DNA of 64,000 nucleotides. Source: Mesorhizobium tianshanense. Lineage in GTDB: Bacteria; Pseudomonadota; Alphaproteobacteria; Rhizobiales; Rhizobiaceae. The notes under the pieces were generated by a model. The model saw only the letters and a list, made by a program, of their open reading frames with translations. It did not search any database and had not been told where the DNA came from. This document shows, piece by piece, positions 14,774-23,755 of this stretch (positions are counted from its first letter, which is position 1; every line of letters begins with the position of its first letter). The DNA lies in assembly GCF_007830515.1 (NCBI RefSeq), contig NZ_VLKT01000004.1, positions 124,001-188,000 on the forward strand, written 5' to 3'. The position numbers were made by a program, and so were the translations under genes.

Positions 14774-15745
14774 ATGCAGATGAAATCCGAGATTGCCGGC
14801 GAAGCTGCGAAGCAGCGCCATATACAGCGTCGGATCGATGCCAAGGACAAATCGAAATCCAGCGGAAAGCAACAAGGCGCCATGCAGGCCGGAGCACGCA
14901 AATATCCCGAGCCGCCTTTTCCCAAACAGCACCAGCCGAAGCCGGGGCACGAATGGGCAATCGAGCCGGCGCCCCTTTACGATGCGCCGTTCTATATCGG
15001 GTCGAGGAAGCTCGACGGCAAAGTGGCGCTGATTACCGGGGGCGATTCAGGCATCGGCCGAGCGGTGGCCGTTCTCTACGCGCGCGAAGGCGCGGACGTG
15101 GCGATCCTCTACCTGTCCGAGGACAAGGATGCCGAAAAGACGAAGGCGGCCGTGGAGGCCGAGGGCCGGCGCTGCATGCTGGTCAAGGCCGACGTCAGCG
15201 AGCGCGACCACTGCCATAAAGCGGTGGCCGAGGTGGTGAAGGAATTTGGCCGGATCGACGTGTTGGTCAACAACGCCGCTTTCCAGATCCATTCCAGCGA
15301 ATTCGGCGATCTGACCGAAGAGCATTTCGACACCACGCTGAAGACCAACCTCTACGGCTATTTCCACATGGCGCAGGAGGCCGTGCCGCATATGAAGCCC
15401 GGTTCGGCGATCATCAACAGCGGCTCCGTAACCGGTATCGAGGGTTCAAAGCAACTTGTCGATTATTCAATGACCAAGGGCGGCATTCATGCCTTCACGC
15501 GCGCGCTCTCGGGCAACCTGATCAGCAAGGGCATCAGGGTGAACGCCGTGGCACCGGGTCCGGTGTGGACGCCACTCAACCCGTCGGACAAGCAAGCCGG
15601 CGACGTTTCGAAATTTGGCGCAGACACGCCAATGAAACGGCCGGCGCAACCGGAGGAGATCGCGCCCGCCTATGTGTTTCTCGCCTCGCCGCACTGCTCG
15701 AGTTACATCACCGGCGAAATATTGCCGATTATCGGAGGCTATTGA
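14774..15745 (+). CDS. Short-chain dehydrogenase/reductase (YghA-type, stress-associated)
   Basis: This NAD(P)-dependent oxidoreductase has 323 residues from ATG 14774, which has AAGGAGA upstream. The first 80 residues are a polar extension (Lys/Gln-rich, then a Pro-rich PEPPFPKQHQPKPGHEW) typical of the YghA/general-stress SDR group. The Rossmann domain follows: ALITGGDSGIGRAVAVLYAR for cofactor, VNNAAFQ, catalytic Ser in SGSVTG, and Tyr-x3-Lys in DYSMTKGG. C-terminal PMKRPAQPEEIAPAYVFLAS is standard. Bacillus and enteric relatives are often induced by osmotic or oxidative stress. The substrate is unknown. The HD-domain gene follows after 29 bp and is probably co-transcribed. Confidence 0.88.
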   Translation: MQMKSEIAGEAAKQRHIQRRIDAKDKSKSSGKQQGAMQAGARKYPEPPFPKQHQPKPGHEWAIEPAPLYDAPFYIGSRKLDGKVALITGGDSGIGRAVAVLYAREGADVAILYLSEDKDAEKTKAAVEAEGRRCMLVKADVSERDHCHKAVAEVVKEFGRIDVLVNNAAFQIHSSEFGDLTEEHFDTTLKTNLYGYFHMAQEAVPHMKPGSAIINSGSVTGIEGSKQLVDYSMTKGGIHAFTRALSGNLISKGIRVNAVAPGPVWTPLNPSDKQAGDVSKFGADTPMKRPAQPEEIAPAYVFLASPHCSSYITGEILPIIGGY

Positions 15746-15774
15746 CGATCGGGGGCAACGCAAGGATCGACACG

Positions 15775-16191
15775 ATGAGCATGTTTTACCGCGCGGCAAA
15801 AATCGCCGAACAGGCTCATGCCGGGCAGACCGACAAGACCGGACGGCCCTATATCGAACATTGCCGCAGGGTCGTTGACGCCGTCGAAACACTCGACGAG
15901 AAGGCCGTTGCCTACCTTCACGACGTTCTCGAGAAGGGAGAGGGTTGGGACCGCGATCGGCTCGAGGCGGCTGGTTTCGGAACATCCATCGTGTCGGCAG
16001 TCGATGCCATGACACGCAGGCCAGACGAGGACGACCCCGCTTTCGTGCGCAGGGCAGCGGCCAACCCATTGGCGCTGCCGGTCAAGCGCGCGGATCTCGC
16101 TGACAATCTGTGGCAGGCACGGCAGGTTGGCACCTCGACATCGAAATATGAAGACGGCTTGCGGATCCTCGACGAAGAGTTCGCCGATTGA
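15775..16191 (+). CDS. HD-domain phosphohydrolase, (p)ppGpp-hydrolase-like (SpoT/Mesh1 HD fold)
   Basis: This 138-residue single-domain protein starts at ATG 15775 with AAGGA upstream. The hydrolase metal motif is spread as in RelA/SpoT: HAGQTDKTGRPYIEHCRRVV (His), AYLHDVLEKGEGW (His-Asp) and VKRADLADNL (Asp). It lacks synthetase, TGS and ACT domains, so like Mesh1-type enzymes it could only degrade nucleotides, possibly (p)ppGpp. At this small size it could also be a more general HD phosphohydrolase. A frame extending 210 bases upstream is only a shadow of the SDR gene. Confidence 0.78.
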   Translation: MSMFYRAAKIAEQAHAGQTDKTGRPYIEHCRRVVDAVETLDEKAVAYLHDVLEKGEGWDRDRLEAAGFGTSIVSAVDAMTRRPDEDDPAFVRRAAANPLALPVKRADLADNLWQARQVGTSTSKYEDGLRILDEEFAD

Positions 16192-16245
16192 CGCAAAGAT
16201 CGCCGCCTGGGGCGTGACCGGCCGATGTGAAAATCCAAACGCTTT

Positions 16246-16656
16246 CTACTCGGGGATGTGAGGCGTATGCCGCTTGTCCTCGGCAGGATCGGCATCGATG
16301 CGCGCCTTGTCGGGATCGAAGGCGCCATGGCGGGCGATAGCCAATGCAGGGGTGTCGGGCGTCTCGTAAGCCCACATGAAGTCGTCAGCCGATCCGCCGA
16401 CCGCGTGAACCCGCCAATAGCTCGCCGTGCCCTTCAATGGGCAGCGCGTTGTCGTGTTCGTCTTCTCCAGAAGGTCGAAATAGATATCCTCGAAAGGGAT
16501 ATAGAAAACAGGATCATGTCTTTCTTCGTAAAGCACTTTTGCCCGCTCGGTCGAGGCAATGATCGCGTCTGAGAACCTGACCGTCACGGTTCCATTGAAC
16601 GGGGTGATCGCAAGCGCGCTGCGGCGGCGGGCGGAATTTGCGGCTAAGGGCTGCAT
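16246..16656 (-). CDS. DUF427 family protein
   Basis: The protein has 136 residues from ATG 16656, with GGAGA upstream. It has the conserved beta-rich DUF427 plan: VTVRFSDAIIASTERAKVLY, VFYIPFEDIYFDLLEKTNTT, then CPLKGTASYWRV and FMWAYETPD. The family is widespread in alphaproteobacteria and actinobacteria. Its biochemical function is not established. An upstream extension of 95 codons is basic and not protein-like, so it was rejected. The gene is convergent with the HD gene (55 bp apart). Confidence 0.85.
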   Translation of the reverse strand: MQPLAANSARRRSALAITPFNGTVTVRFSDAIIASTERAKVLYEERHDPVFYIPFEDIYFDLLEKTNTTTRCPLKGTASYWRVHAVGGSADDFMWAYETPDTPALAIARHGAFDPDKARIDADPAEDKRHTPHIPE

Positions 16657-17063
16657 TCGACTTCTCCGTTGACTGCGCTGTCCTTCTGAAACGTCGTATC
16701 GCCCATCGAGGTTCCAGTTCGGCCAGTCATCGGCGATTCGACAAATGCATTGGTGCAAAGCCGAGTCCAAACGGAGAACTTTGGCAGCGATGGCCGCGTC
16801 CATGCCTTCGCCGTGACGGAAAATATCGCTGCCGCAGCGTTTACGGCGATTGGCGCATTGGAGCGCGTTGGGGGTCGACTTTGCGTCAAAGATATGCCGC
16901 AAGATTCCGGCGATGCAGGTTTTCCAAGCCCTCCCAGCCACAGGTGAAAAATCTGCTGCGGGTCACTCAATCCAGATTCAACGGAACGTTACCGCCGAAG
17001 AGTTCGTTCCTTGGGTCATAAACACCGAATCGGCGACGGGGCATCAAGCAAAGGGAGATTGCC
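16657..17063. other. Intergenic region between DUF427 and CBS genes
   Basis: This roughly 400-bp divergent promoter region precedes the DUF427 gene (leftwards) and the CBS gene (rightwards). Short Cys/Ala-rich frames are present in both directions, but none has a good start or a recognisable motif. I see no RNA gene. Confidence 0.45.
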
Positions 17064-17501
17064 ATGAAAGTCGGCAACTGCATGACGAGGAATGTCCAGA
17101 TCGCGAACCCCGAACAGTCCCTTGGCGAAGTAGCGAAGATGATGGGCAAGCTCGACGCCGGGGTGATGCCAGTGGGCGACAACGATCGGCTGGTCGGGAT
17201 GATCACCGATCGTGATATCGCAATCCGCGGCGTAGCATCGGGAAAGGGACCTGACGCCAAGGTGCGTGATGTCATGAGCCGGGAGGTCAAATACTGCTTC
17301 GAAGACGAAGACGTCGAGCAGGTGCTTGAGAACATGGGCGACCTGCGGGTGCGTCGGCTACCGGTTTTGAACCGCGACAAGAGGCTCGTCGGCATCATCT
17401 CCCTTGGGGATCTCGCGACCAACGGCGAAGCGGCAGAAGCGGGAGAGGCTTTAAGCGGCATCTCGAAGCCGGGCGGCGAGCATTCGCAAACCGCTCACTG
17501 A
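17064..17501 (+). CDS. Tandem CBS-domain protein
   Basis: This soluble protein has 145 residues, most of it two CBS modules. The first is about 7-60 (MTRNVQIANPEQSLGEVAKM, then DRLVGMITDRDIAIRG). The second is about 70-120 (VMSREVKYCFEDEDVEQVLE, then KRLVGIISLGDLA). A Gly/Ala-rich tail ends it. A paired Bateman module with no catalytic domain usually senses adenine nucleotides and modulates a partner. The start ATG at 17064 has AAGGGAGA upstream. The next gene downstream also carries CBS domains, which suggests related sensing roles, but 230 bp separate them. Confidence 0.88.
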   Translation: MKVGNCMTRNVQIANPEQSLGEVAKMMGKLDAGVMPVGDNDRLVGMITDRDIAIRGVASGKGPDAKVRDVMSREVKYCFEDEDVEQVLENMGDLRVRRLPVLNRDKRLVGIISLGDLATNGEAAEAGEALSGISKPGGEHSQTAH

Positions 17502-17732
17502 CTGACACCGTGACATGTTAGCGCCCGGTCAGCATCTTCTGTCCCGGGGGGCGCCGGCCAATGCTGGCTCCCCGCCGGACAAACTCGTCAGCCAGGCGTG
17601 CCATGTGTGCCAAGCGGCATCTCGCAGCCTGGGTGGCCGGCAGTTGCAGACGATATAGATGAGCGCAGATATTCTCGGACGATTGCAAGCGTCCCGCCAA
17701 GGCCTATGATGAAGGGTGGCCTTTCGGAGTGA

Positions 17733-18869
17733 ATGGATTTGGGTTGGTCGCTGAACCTCGGGACGATCGCAGGCACGACCGTGCGCGTTCACTTTACCTT
17801 CCTGCTTCTGCTCGTCTGGATTTGGCTGACGCATTATCGGATCGGCGGCGCGCCAGCGGCTTGGGAAGGCGTTGCCTTCATCATTGCCGTCTTTGCCTGC
17901 GTGGTCCTGCATGAGTTCGGCCACATCGCCGCCGCACGGTACTTCGGCATCAGCACGCCCGACATTACGCTTTTACCGATCGGCGGCGTGGCCAGGCTCG
18001 AACGCATGCCGGAAGAGCCGGGACAGGAGTTCGTGATCGCGATCGCGGGGCCGCTGGTCAATGTCGCGATCGCCGCGCTGATCTTCGCCTTGCTCGGGGG
18101 CGCGGTAGGTGTCGAACAGATGGCCGGGATCGAGGATCCGCGTACGAATTTTCTCGCCAGGCTTGCAGGGGTCAATGTCTTCCTGGTGCTTTTCAACATG
18201 ATCCCGGCCTTCCCGATGGATGGCGGCCGTATCCTGCGCGCCGCGCTGGCCGCCCGCCTTTCCTGGTCGCGCGCGACCCAGATCGCCGCTTCGATCGGGC
18301 AAGGATTGGCCTTCGTCTTCGGTTTCCTTGGGCTGTTCTACAACCCGCTGCTCATCTTCATCGGCATCTTCGTCTATCTCGCCGCGGCTGCGGAAGCGCA
18401 GAACGCACAGATCCGGGAGGTTGCCACAAGCGTCCTGGTCGGGGATGTGATGATCACCGAGTTCGCCCGGCTGGAACGGTCGGCGACGCTCGACGAGGCG
18501 ATCGAGATGCTGCTCGCCACCACGCAGCACGAATTCCCCGTCATCGACTCCGCTGGCCATCTCCAGGGATTGGTGACACGCGACGACATGATCCGGACAT
18601 TGAAGGAAAAGGGACCCGCTGCACCGGTTACGAGCGCAATGCGCAACGATATCCCGAAGATACATTACCGAAAAAGCCTCGAGGAAAGCCTGCGGCTCAT
18701 GCAGCAGTCAGACGTGCCTGCCGTTGCCGTCGTGGACAATTCCGAACGGCTGGTGGGGCTCATGACACACGAAACGATAGGCGAGATGCTTATGGTCCGC
18801 TCAGCCGTTTCGGATGCCTTCCGTTTTGGCCGTTTGCGTGAGGGCAAACCGCGGCTCACACGGATCTGA
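17733..18869 (+). CDS. Site-2-protease-type membrane zinc metalloprotease with CBS domains
   Basis: This is a 378-residue integral membrane M50-family protease. The zinc motif HEFGH lies at about residues 60-64 in a transmembrane helix (VVLHEFGHIAAARYFGI). The second active-site helix contains NMIPAFPMDGGRILRA (the DG motif). About six membrane segments lie before residue 230. The C terminus has two CBS domains (VMITEFARLERSATLDEAIE, LVGLMTHETIGEML), as in the archaeal and bacterial S2P-CBS subgroup. Such proteases cleave membrane-embedded substrates and CBS ligand binding may gate access. The substrate is unknown. It ends just before a strong terminator hairpin shared with the convergent TerC gene. 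Confidence 0.9.
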   Translation: MDLGWSLNLGTIAGTTVRVHFTFLLLLVWIWLTHYRIGGAPAAWEGVAFIIAVFACVVLHEFGHIAAARYFGISTPDITLLPIGGVARLERMPEEPGQEFVIAIAGPLVNVAIAALIFALLGGAVGVEQMAGIEDPRTNFLARLAGVNVFLVLFNMIPAFPMDGGRILRAALAARLSWSRATQIAASIGQGLAFVFGFLGLFYNPLLIFIGIFVYLAAAAEAQNAQIREVATSVLVGDVMITEFARLERSATLDEAIEMLLATTQHEFPVIDSAGHLQGLVTRDDMIRTLKEKGPAAPVTSAMRNDIPKIHYRKSLEESLRLMQQSDVPAVAVVDNSERLVGLMTHETIGEMLMVRSAVSDAFRFGRLREGKPRLTRI

Positions 18870-18947
18870 GCACGAGGGCTTCCTTCTACCGCCGGATCGA
18901 GCGAGTGCGCCTGGTCGTCGGCGTAAAGCTAGTCTCGAACATCTGCA

Positions 18948-18983
18948 GGCCGGAACGACGTTGTTCCGGCCCGCCTGTCTTTT
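18948..18983. terminator. Bidirectional intrinsic terminator
   Basis: GGCCGGAAC (18948-18956), loop GACGTT, then the perfect complement GTTCCGGCC (18963-18971), followed by a T-rich run. It lies between the stop of the site-2 protease gene and the stop of the convergent TerC-like gene, where a shared terminator is expected. Confidence 0.8.
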
Positions 18984-18988
18984 GCGTT

Positions 18989-19645
18989 TTAAGAGCCCGC
19001 GACGTGAGGCATAAGTTCAAGAGCACCGCGATAGATCATGTCGCCTGCTACGTAGAGGATGATCACCAGGCCGACATAGGCAATCCAGCGATGCTTCTGA
19101 AGCAGGTTGGCAATGAAGCTTGCGGCAATGCCCATCAGCGCGATCGAGAGGATAAGGCCGAAGATCAACACGTTCGGGTGCTCGCGGGCGGCACCCGCAA
19201 CCGCCAGAACATTATCGAGCGACATGGAGACGTCGGCGACGATGATCTGCCAGGTTGCCTGCGCCAGGGTCTTGCGTGGAGCTTTGCCGGCAACGATGCC
19301 GTCGTGGTCGACGTCACTTTCCGAAAGCGCTTCGATCGCCTGTGCTTCCTGCGCATGGTTTTGCCGGAGCTCGCGCCACATCTTCCAGCATACCCACAAC
19401 AGCAACACACCGCCGGCCAGCAGCAAGCCGACGATCTGCAGGAGTTGGGTTGTGGCGGCGGCAAAGCCGATGCGCAGAACGGTCGCTGCGATAATGCCAA
19501 TGACGATCGCCTTTCTGCGCTGCTCCTTGGGGAGCCCGGCCGCGGCAAGGCCGATAACGATGGCGTTGTCGCCGGCCAGCACCAGGTCGATCATGATGAC
19601 CTGCAAAAGAGCGGTCAGTGCTTCGGGACTGAAGAATTCTGTCAT
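18989..19645 (-). CDS. TerC/YjbE-family integral membrane protein
   Basis: This membrane protein has 218 residues and about seven transmembrane helices. The family signature is clear: an acidic intramembrane pair in DLVLAGDNAIVIGLAAAGLP near the N terminus, repeated as VADVSMSLDNVLAVAGAAR in the second half. A charged cytoplasmic loop of about 95-130 is rich in Glu and Asp. TerC/YkoY/YjbE relatives are implicated in metal (Mn2+) export or tellurium resistance and in metal loading of exported proteins; which applies here is unknown. Start at 19645 (MTEFFSPEALTALLQ). Confidence 0.87.
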   Translation of the reverse strand: MTEFFSPEALTALLQVIMIDLVLAGDNAIVIGLAAAGLPKEQRRKAIVIGIIAATVLRIGFAAATTQLLQIVGLLLAGGVLLLWVCWKMWRELRQNHAQEAQAIEALSESDVDHDGIVAGKAPRKTLAQATWQIIVADVSMSLDNVLAVAGAAREHPNVLIFGLILSIALMGIAASFIANLLQKHRWIAYVGLVIILYVAGDMIYRGALELMPHVAGS

Positions 19646-19931
19646 ACGGCACCCTTGCGTTCAGCTAGGGGTGACGCGGCTTGCGAGCATAACCGTAGAG
19701 CAACGCGGACACCGCGTATGACAAGAGAATGCCGCTACAGCTGAAGAGATCTCAACGCCAGGCCACCCGGATTGGAATTCCAGTCCGACATCACAGTCCC
19801 GATGGACTGCCAGAGGGGCCCGGCCTGGTAGCACCTAGCTATTGCCGGAAGCGCAAAAACTCAAGGCTTAATTGTGATCCGGCTATGCGAAATTCAGGCG
19901 TCGCGCCTTGGCGTCATAGGCCACTATAGCG
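19646..19931. other. Intergenic region upstream of TerC gene
   Basis: About 285 bp separate the TerC-like start from the end of the Crp/Fnr fragment. No gene, RNA or strong repeat is visible. Confidence 0.4.
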
Positions 19932-20120
19932 TCAATTATAGACATATCCGTCATCGAGCTCGGCAAATTTCGTTACGCCAAGTCGATAGAGCACGCTGAC
20001 ATGACCTTGGCGGAACTCGAGAAGCCTGCGTTCGCGCAATTCCCGCAGCATTCGTTGACATGGATCGGCGTCACCATTCGCGAGAGGTCTCGGATCCGAT
20101 CTTTCCTCCAATTCCTTCAC
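19932..20120 (-). pseudogene. C-terminal fragment of a Crp/Fnr-family regulator
   Basis: Only 62 codons are open (GTG 20120 to the stop at 19932). The translation ends like the winged-helix DNA-binding domain of Crp/Fnr regulators: CQRMLRELRERRLLEFRQGH, then VSVLYRL and FAELDDGYVY. Intact homologues have about 230 residues with an N-terminal cNMP-binding domain. Nothing resembling that domain is found in the 110 bp upstream before nadQ. The piece VNR-x-LRELRERRLLEF is the recognition-helix end of such proteins. I therefore read it as a decayed remnant; a tiny independent protein is less likely. Confidence 0.55.
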
Positions 20121-20229
20121 GTTGAAACTGCACCTGTCATTCCGTGCTAGACGTTGACGGGCAGGAGGTAGCAGTTCACCTTTCGCTCAGCTTGCCCGTC
20201 CGGGTGCCTTCGGAATTCCATCGAACCTA

Positions 20230-21192
20230 ATGCAAGATAAGACGACGAAGCAGACCGCAAGAAGCGCTCGGGGCCAGGCCATCAGTGCGGACCTGATCGC
20301 CGTTGTGATTGCCGTGACGAATGGTGAGCCGCGCGTCCTGACCATCGGGCAAGCGGGTGCTTTGCCGTCTGGCCCTTTTGAATTCGGCCATCGCTCCTTG
20401 CAGTCGGGTCTGAGGGCCTGGGTGGAGCGGCAGACTGGTCATCGGCTGGGCTACATCGAGCAGCTATATACCTTCGCCGATCGCGACCGGATCGGCGACG
20501 AGCGTATGCAACGAGTGATCTCGATCAGCTATCTTGGCCTGACGCGGGAAGAACAGGCAGAGCGTTCGCCAATGCATGGTTGGCAAGGCTGGTACAACTA
20601 TTTTCCGTGGGAAGATCACCGCGCAGGGGTGCCGCTTATGCTGCCGGACGTCGTCATGCCCCGACTGCGGGCCTGGGCTGACGAAGCAGATAACCCATAC
20701 ACGCGTCACGATCGCTGGCAGCGCGTCGCAATCGCCTTTGGCCTGGACGATCGCGACTGGAACGAGGAACTTGCCCTGCAGCGTTACGAGCTGCTCTACG
20801 AAGCCGCGCTGGTGGCGGAAGCCGTGCGCAGCTTGAACACGGGCGGCGCGTCGCCGATTCCCGGTCGGCCGATGATCGCCGATCATCGCCGTATTCTGGC
20901 GACGGGGATCGCCAGGCTTCGGACCAAGATCAAATACCGCCCCGTCGTGTTCGAACTGATGCCGCCGATATTCACACTGCTGCAGCTGCAGCGAACCGTG
21001 GAGGCGCTGGCTGGCAGACTCGTTCACAAGCAGAATTTCCGGCGCCTCATCGAGCAGCAGGACCTGGTCGAGGAGACAGGCGAGACGATGTCCGACACAG
21101 GAGGGCGTCCTGCCAAGCGCTTCCGCTTTCGCCAGACGGTGTTGGCAGAACGAACTGCCGCAGGGACGAAATTGCCGCTTTCACGCGCTTGA
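20230..21192 (+). CDS. nadQ: NadQ-type Nudix/winged-helix repressor of NAD synthesis
   Basis: This 320-residue regulator has an N-terminal Nudix-like fold (residues of about 18-150: [40 protein letters not shown]) and a C-terminal winged-helix domain ([20 protein letters not shown], then [10 protein letters not shown]). The classical Nudix-box glutamates are not obvious, which fits a sensor more than an enzyme. This is the NadQ group that, in Rhizobiales, is reported as the NAD-biosynthesis regulator. It lies directly before two 19-bp palindromes and nadABC. Its TGA overlaps a TTGACA hexamer that could be the nadA -35 box. Mechanism by analogy: it binds operators in response to the NAD or adenylate pool. 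Confidence 0.82.
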   Translation: MQDKTTKQTARSARGQAISADLIAVVIAVTNGEPRVLTIGQAGALPSGPFEFGHRSLQSGLRAWVERQTGHRLGYIEQLYTFADRDRIGDERMQRVISISYLGLTREEQAERSPMHGWQGWYNYFPWEDHRAGVPLMLPDVVMPRLRAWADEADNPYTRHDRWQRVAIAFGLDDRDWNEELALQRYELLYEAALVAEAVRSLNTGGASPIPGRPMIADHRRILATGIARLRTKIKYRPVVFELMPPIFTLLQLQRTVEALAGRLVHKQNFRRLIEQQDLVEETGETMSDTGGRPAKRFRFRQTVLAERTAAGTKLPLSRA

Positions 21193-21199
21193 CATTTCT

Positions 21200-21218
21200 T
21201 ATGCTCAAGATAAGCATA
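21200..21218. promoter_or_regulatory. NadQ operator, site 1
   Basis: TATGCTCAAGATAAGCATA is an inverted repeat with TATGCT/AGCATA arms and a 7-bp centre. It lies eight bases after the nadQ stop, six bases downstream of a TTGACA hexamer (21189-21194), and upstream of nadA. A second copy follows 28 bp away centre to centre, the layout expected for a repressor blocking the nadABC promoter. Confidence 0.75.
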
Positions 21219-21227
21219 TGCCATAAT

Positions 21228-21246
21228 TATACTCATCTGGAGCATA
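21228..21246. promoter_or_regulatory. NadQ operator, site 2
   Basis: TATACTCATCTGGAGCATA repeats the pattern of site 1, with CTC and GAG inner arms and TATA/CATA outer arms, and lies immediately upstream of the nadA start at 21252. Confidence 0.7.
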
Positions 21247-21251
21247 ATAGA

Positions 21252-22226
21252 ATGCTCAAGGCCTCCACTCGCACGGCCGCTCTCTACGATCGGGTGCGGC
21301 GGGTCATCCCGCCCATCGAATGGCCGGTGTTTGCAGACGACATCGATGCCATCCTCGAGCTGAAACGACAGCGAAACGCCGTCATTCTGGCGCATAATTA
21401 TCAGACACCGGAAATCTTCCACTGCGTGGCTGACATTGTCGGCGACAGCCTGGCGCTGGCCCGCAAGGCGATGGCGGTCGAAGCGGATGTCATTGTGCTT
21501 GCCGGGGTGCACTTCATGGCCGAGACGGCAAAGCTGCTCAATCCGAAAAAGACGGTGCTCATCCCGGACCTGAAGGCGGGCTGCTCGCTGGCAGACTCTA
21601 TCACTGCTGCCGATGTCCGCCTACTTCGGCAACGATACCCGGGCGTGCCGGTCGTCACCTATGTCAACACATCGGTCGAAGTGAAGGCAGAGTCCGATAT
21701 CTGCTGCACGTCGAGCAATGCGAAGATCTTGGTCGAATCTCTCGGCGTTGCTCGAGTGATCATGCTGCCCGACGAATACCTGGCCCAGAACATCGCCGCG
21801 CAGACTGACGTCGAGATCATCGCCTGGAAGGGTCACTGCGAGGTGCATGAGCGATTCACGCCAGCCGACATCAGGCAACTGCGGGAGGATCACCCGGGCG
21901 TGACGGTGCTTGCTCATCCCGAATGTCCGCCCGACGTGGTCGTGGAAGCCGATTTTTCGGGTTCGACGGCCGCAATGTCCGATTATGTCGGAAGCCAAAA
22001 GCCGCCTCGGGTCGTGCTGATGACGGAATGCTCGATGAGCGACAATATCGCGGTGGAGCATCCCGACGTCGAGTTCATCCGGCCCTGCAATCTCTGCCCG
22101 CATATGAAGCGGATAACGCTCGCCAACATCCATTTGGCGCTCGAGCAGAACAGGCATGAGGTAAGGATCGAGCCCGAGATTGCAGCCCGAGCACGGCTTG
22201 CGGTCGAACGGATGCTGGCCGTATGA
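21252..22226 (+). CDS. nadA: Quinolinate synthase A
   Basis: This cytoplasmic [4Fe-4S] enzyme condenses iminoaspartate with dihydroxyacetone phosphate to quinolinate, the second step of de novo NAD synthesis. From ATG 21252 ([11 protein letters not shown]) it has 324 residues. An upstream ATG at 21189 would run through the NadQ operators and is rejected. The signatures are all visible: [53 protein letters not shown] and [14 protein letters not shown], which include the three cluster cysteines. Its stop overlaps the ATG of nadB (ATGA), so the genes are coupled. Confidence 0.95.
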   Translation: MLKASTRTAALYDRVRRVIPPIEWPVFADDIDAILELKRQRNAVILAHNYQTPEIFHCVADIVGDSLALARKAMAVEADVIVLAGVHFMAETAKLLNPKKTVLIPDLKAGCSLADSITAADVRLLRQRYPGVPVVTYVNTSVEVKAESDICCTSSNAKILVESLGVARVIMLPDEYLAQNIAAQTDVEIIAWKGHCEVHERFTPADIRQLREDHPGVTVLAHPECPPDVVVEADFSGSTAAMSDYVGSQKPPRVVLMTECSMSDNIAVEHPDVEFIRPCNLCPHMKRITLANIHLALEQNRHEVRIEPEIAARARLAVERMLAV

Positions 22227-23755
22227 ACACGCAGATCCGCAATCTTGGCGGCCGGCCGGTGATCGTCGGCGGCGGCATTGCCGGGCTGATGACGGCGCTC
22301 CACATGGCACCCGAGCCGGTAGCCCTGCTGTCGAGAACGCCGCTTGGAGCAGACGCATCGAGCACATGGGCACAGGGCGGGCTTGCCGCCAGCCTTGGCT
22401 CCGACGACGCCCCCTCGCTCCATCTTGCCGATACGCTCGCCGCGGGCGACGGGCTTTGCGACGTGGAAGTTGCGCGGCTCATCGTGCAGGCGGCGCCGGC
22501 CGCAATCGAAGATCTGGCGTGCCAAGGCGTTCGCTTTGACCGGACGCCAGAGGGAGCGCTGCTTCTCGGGCTGGAAGCCGCACACGGCCGGCGGCGTATT
22601 GTTCATGCCGGCGGCGACGGCAGTGGACGCGAGATCATGCGCGCGCTTGTTGCGGCGGTGCGATCCACCCCTTCGATTACGGTCATCGAGGGCGCAGAGG
22701 CGCGCCGGCTGGCTGTGGAGGACAATGCGATCGCTGGTGTGCTGGCAAGCTGTCCGACAGGTCCCCTGTTCTTCGGTACGGGACGGGTCATCCTCGCCAC
22801 CGGCGGGATTGGCGGACTGTTTTTCGACACCACCAACCCTTTGGGCAGTTGCGGACAAGGTCTGGGGCTTGCGGCGCGCGCGGGTGCCGTCCTTGCTGAC
22901 CTGGAATTCATCCAGTTCCATCCGACCGCGCTTGACGGGCCGGATCGCCCGATGCCGCTGATCAGCGAAGCGGTTCGCGGCGAAGGCGCGACGATCGTTG
23001 ACGAAACAGGCCAGCGCTTCCTCAAAGGCGTGCAAGGTGGCGAACTTGCGCCACGCGACGTTGTCGCGCGCGCCATCTGGAAACATCTTTCGAACGGCCA
23101 CCGCGTCTTTCTCGATGCGCGAGAAAAACCCGGCCCGACATTCGCGCGGCAGTTTCCGACGATCGCGTCAGCCTGCCGGCGCGCCGGCATCGATCCGGCG
23201 CGTGGCCTCATTCCCATACGGCCGGCCCAGCACTATCACATGGGGGGCGTGGCCGTGGATGAAGCCGGCCACACTTCGGTTTCGGGACTTTGGGCTTGCG
23301 GTGAAGTCGCCTCAACCGGGCTGCACGGCGCCAACAGGCTTGCCAGCAACTCGCTGACCGAGGCTGTCGTGTGCGCGCGCTGGGTCGCCGAAAGCGTGGC
23401 GAGTTCGCCTTGCGGCCGACGAAAACCAGCGATTGCCCGCAATCAGGATTGGCCTGATCCAATGCCTTTGCGCCCCCTACTGTCGGGCGCACTTGGCGTC
23501 GCACGCGATGGCGAAGGGCTGAAAGCCGCTATACGCGCGTTGCTGCCGCTTGCCACGGCATCAGGTCCCGCGGCCGTCGGACTGATGATCGCAGTTGCCG
23601 CCTTGCTACGCCAGGAAAGTCGCGGTGCTCACTACCGGACGGACTTTCCGCACCGCGCGGCCGTTGCCCGCCGTTCGGAACTCACGCTCGACGCCGCGGT
23701 GGCGGCAGCCCAGGAACTCGCATGCTCGCCAACACTTGAAGAGGCGATACGATGA
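22223..23755 (+). CDS. nadB: L-aspartate oxidase
   Basis: This FAD enzyme oxidises L-aspartate to iminoaspartate for NadA. At 510 residues it is a normal length. The N-terminal FAD-binding motif is [18 protein letters not shown]. Succinate-dehydrogenase-flavoprotein-like segments follow: [37 protein letters not shown], and [20 protein letters not shown] with [20 protein letters not shown]. The ATG overlaps the nadA stop and its own stop overlaps the nadC start by four bases, a tightly coupled nadABC operon. Confidence 0.95.
   Translation: MNTQIRNLGGRPVIVGGGIAGLMTALHMAPEPVALLSRTPLGADASSTWAQGGLAASLGSDDAPSLHLADTLAAGDGLCDVEVARLIVQAAPAAIEDLACQGVRFDRTPEGALLLGLEAAHGRRRIVHAGGDGSGREIMRALVAAVRSTPSITVIEGAEARRLAVEDNAIAGVLASCPTGPLFFGTGRVILATGGIGGLFFDTTNPLGSCGQGLGLAARAGAVLADLEFIQFHPTALDGPDRPMPLISEAVRGEGATIVDETGQRFLKGVQGGELAPRDVVARAIWKHLSNGHRVFLDAREKPGPTFARQFPTIASACRRAGIDPARGLIPIRPAQHYHMGGVAVDEAGHTSVSGLWACGEVASTGLHGANRLASNSLTEAVVCARWVAESVASSPCGRRKPAIARNQDWPDPMPLRPLLSGALGVARDGEGLKAAIRALLPLATASGPAAVGLMIAVAALLRQESRGAHYRTDFPHRAAVARRSELTLDAAVAAAQELACSPTLEEAIR

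Noticed and set aside
21189..21251. Upstream ATG of nadA at 21189
   Set aside because: It would put both NadQ palindromes inside coding sequence and add 21 residues not seen in the family; ATG 21252 is the natural start.
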